DNA of 64,000 bases, from the NCBI RefSeq assembly GCF_015694465.1, contig NZ_JADQDO010000002.1, positions 1-64,000 of the forward strand, written 5' to 3'. A program made the position numbers and the translations under genes. The DNA is from Microvirga alba (lineage in GTDB: Bacteria > Pseudomonadota > Alphaproteobacteria > Rhizobiales > Beijerinckiaceae). The notes beneath the pieces were generated by a model. The model was given only the letters and a program-made list of their open reading frames with translations, did no database searches and was not told the DNA's origin. Below are positions 61,187 through 64,000 of this stretch, piece after piece (the first letter of the stretch is position 1; each line of letters begins with the position of its first letter).

Positions 61187-61624
61187 ATGTACACGAACAT
61201 CCTGATCGCCACTGACGGCTCGTCCCTCGCCTCCCATGCCGTCGATCAGGGGCTCAAGTTGGCGAAGGCGCTCGGCGCCAAGGTGTGCTTCCTCACCGTT
61301 TCCGAGCGGTTTCACGTGTTCTCCCTCGACGCCGATCAACTGGAAGAGACATCGGCCACTTTCAGTCACCACATGAAAGAACAGGCGTTGCGCACATTGT
61401 CAGAAGCTGGCGCAATGGCGGAGGCTATCGGCGTCGATGCGGCCAAGGTGCACTCGGAAGACGATGAGCCGTATCAAGCCATTATCCGGACTGCGGAAGT
61501 CCGCCGCTGCGATCTCATCGTCATGGCATCGCATGGCCGCAGAGGCGTGTCGGCACTGCTGCTCGGCAGTGAAACCATGAAGGTCCTCACCCACTCAAAA
61601 ATTCCGGTTCTCGTCGTCCGATAG
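61187..61624 (+). CDS. Universal stress protein (single domain)
   Basis: A 145-residue Usp of standard length. It begins MYTNILIATDGSSLASHAVD and carries the ATP-binding pattern MASHGRRGVSALLLGSETMKVL. A GAAGGAGG-type ribosome site precedes the ATG. It is 57 bases after the tandem Usp and probably co-transcribed. Confidence 0.93.
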   Translation: MYTNILIATDGSSLASHAVDQGLKLAKALGAKVCFLTVSERFHVFSLDADQLEETSATFSHHMKEQALRTLSEAGAMAEAIGVDAAKVHSEDDEPYQAIIRTAEVRRCDLIVMASHGRRGVSALLLGSETMKVLTHSKIPVLVVR

Positions 61625-61634
61625 AAACCGCTAT

Positions 61635-61847
61635 TCATTCGTCGGACGGGTCCAGGGTGAAGGAGATTTTGGCGTTGATGCGATAGACCCGGATTGTATC
61701 GCCGGAAACCGCCGCCTCCAAGTTCTCGATGTAGATCGAGCGGATGTTGCGCACGGACTGCGAAGCGATCTTCACTGCCCTCTTTGCGGCATCTTCCCAA
61801 CTTTGATCGGACTCAGCCAGCACCTCGATCACCTTGAGCAATGTCAT
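61635..61847 (-). CDS. Dodecin
   Basis: A 70-residue flavin-binding storage protein that forms a hollow dodecamer. The sequence KVIEVLAESDQSWEDAAKRA and the LEAAVSGDTIRVYRINAKIS strand match the family. An AGGAGG ribosome site precedes the ATG. The conserved Trp (W17) that stacks on flavin is present. A perfect FixK box lies 52 bases upstream. Confidence 0.92.
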   Translation of the reverse strand: MTLLKVIEVLAESDQSWEDAAKRAVKIASQSVRNIRSIYIENLEAAVSGDTIRVYRINAKISFTLDPSDE

Positions 61848-61898
61848 GCCATCCTCCTGAGTTTGCGAGGGAGTCTATCAAGAGCGGGACACCATCAT

Positions 61899-61912
61899 TT
61901 GATCATGATCAA
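61899..61912. promoter_or_regulatory. FixK/FNR box, perfect palindrome (dodecin)
   Basis: TTGATCATGATCAA is fully symmetric. Its centre is 58 bases ahead of the dodecin start on the minus strand, giving a short leader in the class II layout. Confidence 0.8.
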
Positions 61913-61962
61913 GGTCATTCACGCATAATGTGATTGGTGCGCGGCCAGCGAAATTGGCAGCT

Positions 61963-62280
61963 CTATTTCTGTATCGAATTCAGGTAAGCGATGAGATCGT
62001 TTATTTGGGCGGCGTCGAGCTGGAACTCGGGCATCGAGGGATGTCCGGTCATGATTCCTTCCGCAAGCGCTTCCGCGAGGTTCTCAATGGGATAGCGCGC
62101 GCGTAACGTGCGGAATGGCGGCGCCTCTTTCAAGGGGCTTTCGCCGAAGCGTCCAATGGCATGACACTGCGCGCAGTTAATTGTCGCGAATGTCAACCCT
62201 CGCTGCACTCGCCCTTCCTGCGCCAAGGCCTGCTGGCAGGAAAGACCCAAAAGGAGCCCCGATAGCACCGCACGCCACAT
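61963..62280 (-). CDS. Small c-type cytochrome
   Basis: A 105-residue periplasmic monohaem cytochrome. The signal peptide ends near QQALAQE. The haem motif is CAQCH, and a distal Met ligand is likely in GHPSMPEFQL. It resembles the short class I cytochromes that donate electrons to terminal oxidases or reductases. Its ATG begins one base after the stop of the gene upstream, so they form an operon under a FixK box. Confidence 0.9.
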   Translation of the reverse strand: MWRAVLSGLLLGLSCQQALAQEGRVQRGLTFATINCAQCHAIGRFGESPLKEAPPFRTLRARYPIENLAEALAEGIMTGHPSMPEFQLDAAQINDLIAYLNSIQK

Positions 62281-62281
62281 G

Positions 62282-62686
62282 TCACCGGGTCTCCGCCGAT
62301 GCCGCCTGCTTGACCGATCGAACCGACATCACCTGGAAGGTGTGGAGTTTTTCATCCTCGTCCTGGATGGATACATACTCGCCAGGCAAGAAATGGTGCT
62401 TGTTGAGCCGGTATCCCGCCTCGTCGTCGGTCGTGCGCGCCGGATCGTAGTCAATCAGCCACGTGGCGCCTCCCGAACCACCGGGACGATGGACAAGGAC
62501 CCCGAACCTATCGGGCTGACCGGCCCAGAAGCGCCGAACCCGGCACTTGGACCGCGTCGCCTTCCACTCCGCCGCATCGAGCAACCCCTTATCGTCAAGA
62601 GGCGCGGTCATCTCGTAACCATGCCTCGCGCTCCCCTCAGGGTATTCTGCGCACCGAGCCAGATGCAACGTGATGTGATGGAGCAC
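62282..62686 (-). CDS. Hypothetical protein co-transcribed with cytochrome c
   Basis: A 134-residue soluble protein of no family I can name. It contains ARCAEYPEGSARHGYEMTAP, a CRVRRFW motif and the ending GEYVSIQDEDEKLHTFQVMS. The many conserved-looking Arg, Trp and Asp residues suggest a real protein. Start GTG 62686 has GGAGG upstream and fits a 26-base leader from the FixK box at 62747. It overlaps no other real gene. Confidence 0.75.
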   Translation of the reverse strand: MLHHITLHLARCAEYPEGSARHGYEMTAPLDDKGLLDAAEWKATRSKCRVRRFWAGQPDRFGVLVHRPGGSGGATWLIDYDPARTTDDEAGYRLNKHHFLPGEYVSIQDEDEKLHTFQVMSVRSVKQAASAETR

Positions 62687-62746
62687 TTCGGCCTCCGGAA
62701 ACAACGGCAGGACAACCGAAGCTTAAGGACGTGCCGCCTCCCAGCC

Positions 62747-62760
62747 TTGATCTGGATCAA
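62747..62760. promoter_or_regulatory. FixK/FNR box, exact (cytochrome operon)
   Basis: TTGATCTGGATCAA is a perfect TTGAT-N4-ATCAA site. It is centred 68 bases upstream of the GTG start of the cytochrome c operon. Confidence 0.8.
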
Positions 62761-62909
62761 TATCGGCCTGTCCCCGCGCTCGCGGCGCCGCAAAAATAAA
62801 TGTTTAGCGAGGGACGCCCTTGCAGATTTGTGCTCTTGACCGGAAGGGGTTGCACTAACATGACCAAAGGCCGAGAAGCCAAGCTAAATTGAGATTGACC
62901 GGTTTTGGA

Positions 62910-64000
62910 ATGAGCACACCCGCATCTACCCAAGGAACAGGCGATCCTACGAACAGTCACGGCGTCAGCCTTGGCGAGGCCTTCCGCGTCTGGCTGCGCG
63001 TCGCCGCGCTGAGTTTCGGCGGACCCGCGGGCCAGATCGCCGTGATGCACAGGATTCTGGTCGAAGAAAAGCGCTGGATTTCCGAGAGCAGGTTTCTGCA
63101 TGCGCTCAATTACTGCATGCTGCTGCCGGGGCCGGAAGCTCAGCAGCTCGCCACGTATATCGGATGGCTGATGCACCGTACGCGTGGCGGCCTCATGGCG
63201 GGCGGCCTGTTCATCATGCCGGGCATCGTGGCCATCATGGGCCTCAGCGTAGTCTACGCGCTCTATGGCCATGTCGGCTTCATTGCGGCCCTCTTCTTCG
63301 GTCTGAAGGCCGCCGTCCTTGCAATCGTACTGGAAGCCGTCGCGCGGATCGGCAAGCGGGCGCTGAAGAACAGTGCCTTGCTCGGGCTCGCCGCAGCAGC
63401 CTTCATCGCCATCTTCTTTTTCGCCATTCCATTTCCGCTCATCGTCCTGGTGGCCGGGTTGATCGGCTTTCTGGGGGGCCTGTCGGATCACCCCGCGTTT
63501 CAGACCGGCGGCGGAACGCAAGGCAAGAGTGAGGCGGATTCTGCGAGCGTCTTGGGGGAAGGATTGCCGGCGCATGCGCGCCCCAGTTTCGGCCATAGCC
63601 TTCGGGTCATCGCCTTCTGGCTTCCGCTTTGGTTGATCCCCGTCCTCGCCCTTGTTCTGTTTCTCGGATCGAGCAACGTCTTCAGCCAGATCGGCGTGTT
63701 CTTCTCCAAGATGGCGCTTGTCACCTTCGGCGGTGCCTATGCCGCGCTTGCTTACGTGGCGCAGCAGGCGGTCGAGACCTATGGCTGGCTCAGACCGGGG
63801 GAGATGCTCGACGGACTCGGCATGGCGGAGACTACACCGGGTCCGCTGATCATGGTGCTACAATTCGTTGGCTTCATGGCCGCCTATCGCGACCCGGGCA
63901 CATTAAACCCTTTGCTGGCGGGCGCGCTCGGCGGCTTGCTCGCGACCTGGGTAACGTTCGCGCCCTGTTTCCTCTGGATCTTTCTCGGCGCTCCGTACAT
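62910..64000 (+). CDS. chrA: Chromate transporter ChrA, 3' truncated by window
   Basis: The reading frame is open from ATG 62910 to the window end, at least 363 residues. Two homologous CHR domains are visible: FGGPAGQIAVMHRILVEEKR in the first half and FGGAYAALAYVAQQAVETYG in the second, each followed by a PGP motif (LLPGPEAQQLATYIGW; TTPGPLIMVLQFVGF). Multiple membrane helices are predicted. ChrA exports chromate, although many relatives may move other anions. No chrB regulator is upstream, and no FixK box was seen before it. Confidence 0.92.
   Translation, partial: MSTPASTQGTGDPTNSHGVSLGEAFRVWLRVAALSFGGPAGQIAVMHRILVEEKRWISESRFLHALNYCMLLPGPEAQQLATYIGWLMHRTRGGLMAGGLFIMPGIVAIMGLSVVYALYGHVGFIAALFFGLKAAVLAIVLEAVARIGKRALKNSALLGLAAAAFIAIFFFAIPFPLIVLVAGLIGFLGGLSDHPAFQTGGGTQGKSEADSASVLGEGLPAHARPSFGHSLRVIAFWLPLWLIPVLALVLFLGSSNVFSQIGVFFSKMALVTFGGAYAALAYVAQQAVETYGWLRPGEMLDGLGMAETTPGPLIMVLQFVGFMAAYRDPGTLNPLLAGALGGLLATWVTFAPCFLWIFLGAPY

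Noticed and set aside
62279-62839. Plus-strand ORF antisense to the 134-residue gene
   Set aside because: It has no ribosome site, while the minus-strand frame has GGAGG, a FixK box and coupling to the cytochrome gene.
1-64000. CRISPR array, tRNA, rRNA, insertion sequence or prophage
   Set aside because: No regularly spaced repeats, cloverleaf-like sequence, transposase or phage gene was found by eye.

Overview
The window comes from an alphaproteobacterium, most likely a member of the Hyphomicrobiales (Rhizobiales). The evidence is a class II rhizobial-type flagellar locus that includes ftcR, motC, motE and a FliK/MotD-type hook-length protein, together with PAS_5 and FixL/FixK-type proteins and a hyphomicrobial-style intergenic palindrome. 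I cannot fix the genus from sequence alone. No tRNA, rRNA, insertion sequence, phage gene or CRISPR array was seen.

Region 1 (1-19.3 kb) covers motility. A 5'-truncated ftcR regulator and an Inh-domain lipoprotein lie on the plus strand. They face a long minus-strand flagellar block that reads, in transcription order, flgB-flgC-fliE-flgG-flgA-flgI-motE-flgH-fliL-fliP, flagellin, then fliF-fliH-like-motB-motC-fliK-lytic transglycosylase. Many of these genes overlap by a few bases, which indicates translational coupling. A GGDEF-EAL protein and a soluble globin-coupled (HemAT-like) chemoreceptor follow on the plus strand.

Region 2 (19.5-40 kb) covers uptake and catabolism. After a degenerate CYTH-like protein comes a LysR-DUF3830-polyamine-type ABC transporter-glutamine amidotransferase-aldehyde dehydrogenase set (plus strand). 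This suggests import and oxidation of an amine or gamma-glutamylated amine. A second cluster has a minus-strand sugar-type ABC operon with an argininosuccinate-lyase-like enzyme, a UgpC-type ATPase, a PfkB kinase and a FAH-family hydrolase. It is divergent from a ROK regulator and a 795-residue PIG-L deacetylase. Its substrate is unknown but may be an acylated sugar or amino-sugar conjugate.

Region 3 (40.4-62.8 kb) looks like an oxygen-limitation and energy-stress island. A membrane-bound hybrid histidine kinase with a FixL-type heme PAS domain sits beside a FixK-like Crp/Fnr regulator. Eight exact TTGA-N6-TCAA boxes, plus several one-mismatch copies, lie in the intergenic regions. They precede universal stress proteins, a CBS-BON protein, a BON protein, poly-hydroxyalkanoate synthase (divergent from an alcohol dehydrogenase), dodecin, a cytochrome c operon, a kinase-fold protein and phosphoribosyl enzymes. 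One of the latter is an unusual PAS_5-PRPP-synthetase fusion. An OmpR-family regulator and the fixK-like gene share a GTTACA-N4-GTTACA repeat upstream, which suggests a two-component input into the regulon. This island is the most promising candidate for a poorly described system.

The window ends inside a chromate transporter gene (62.9-64 kb).
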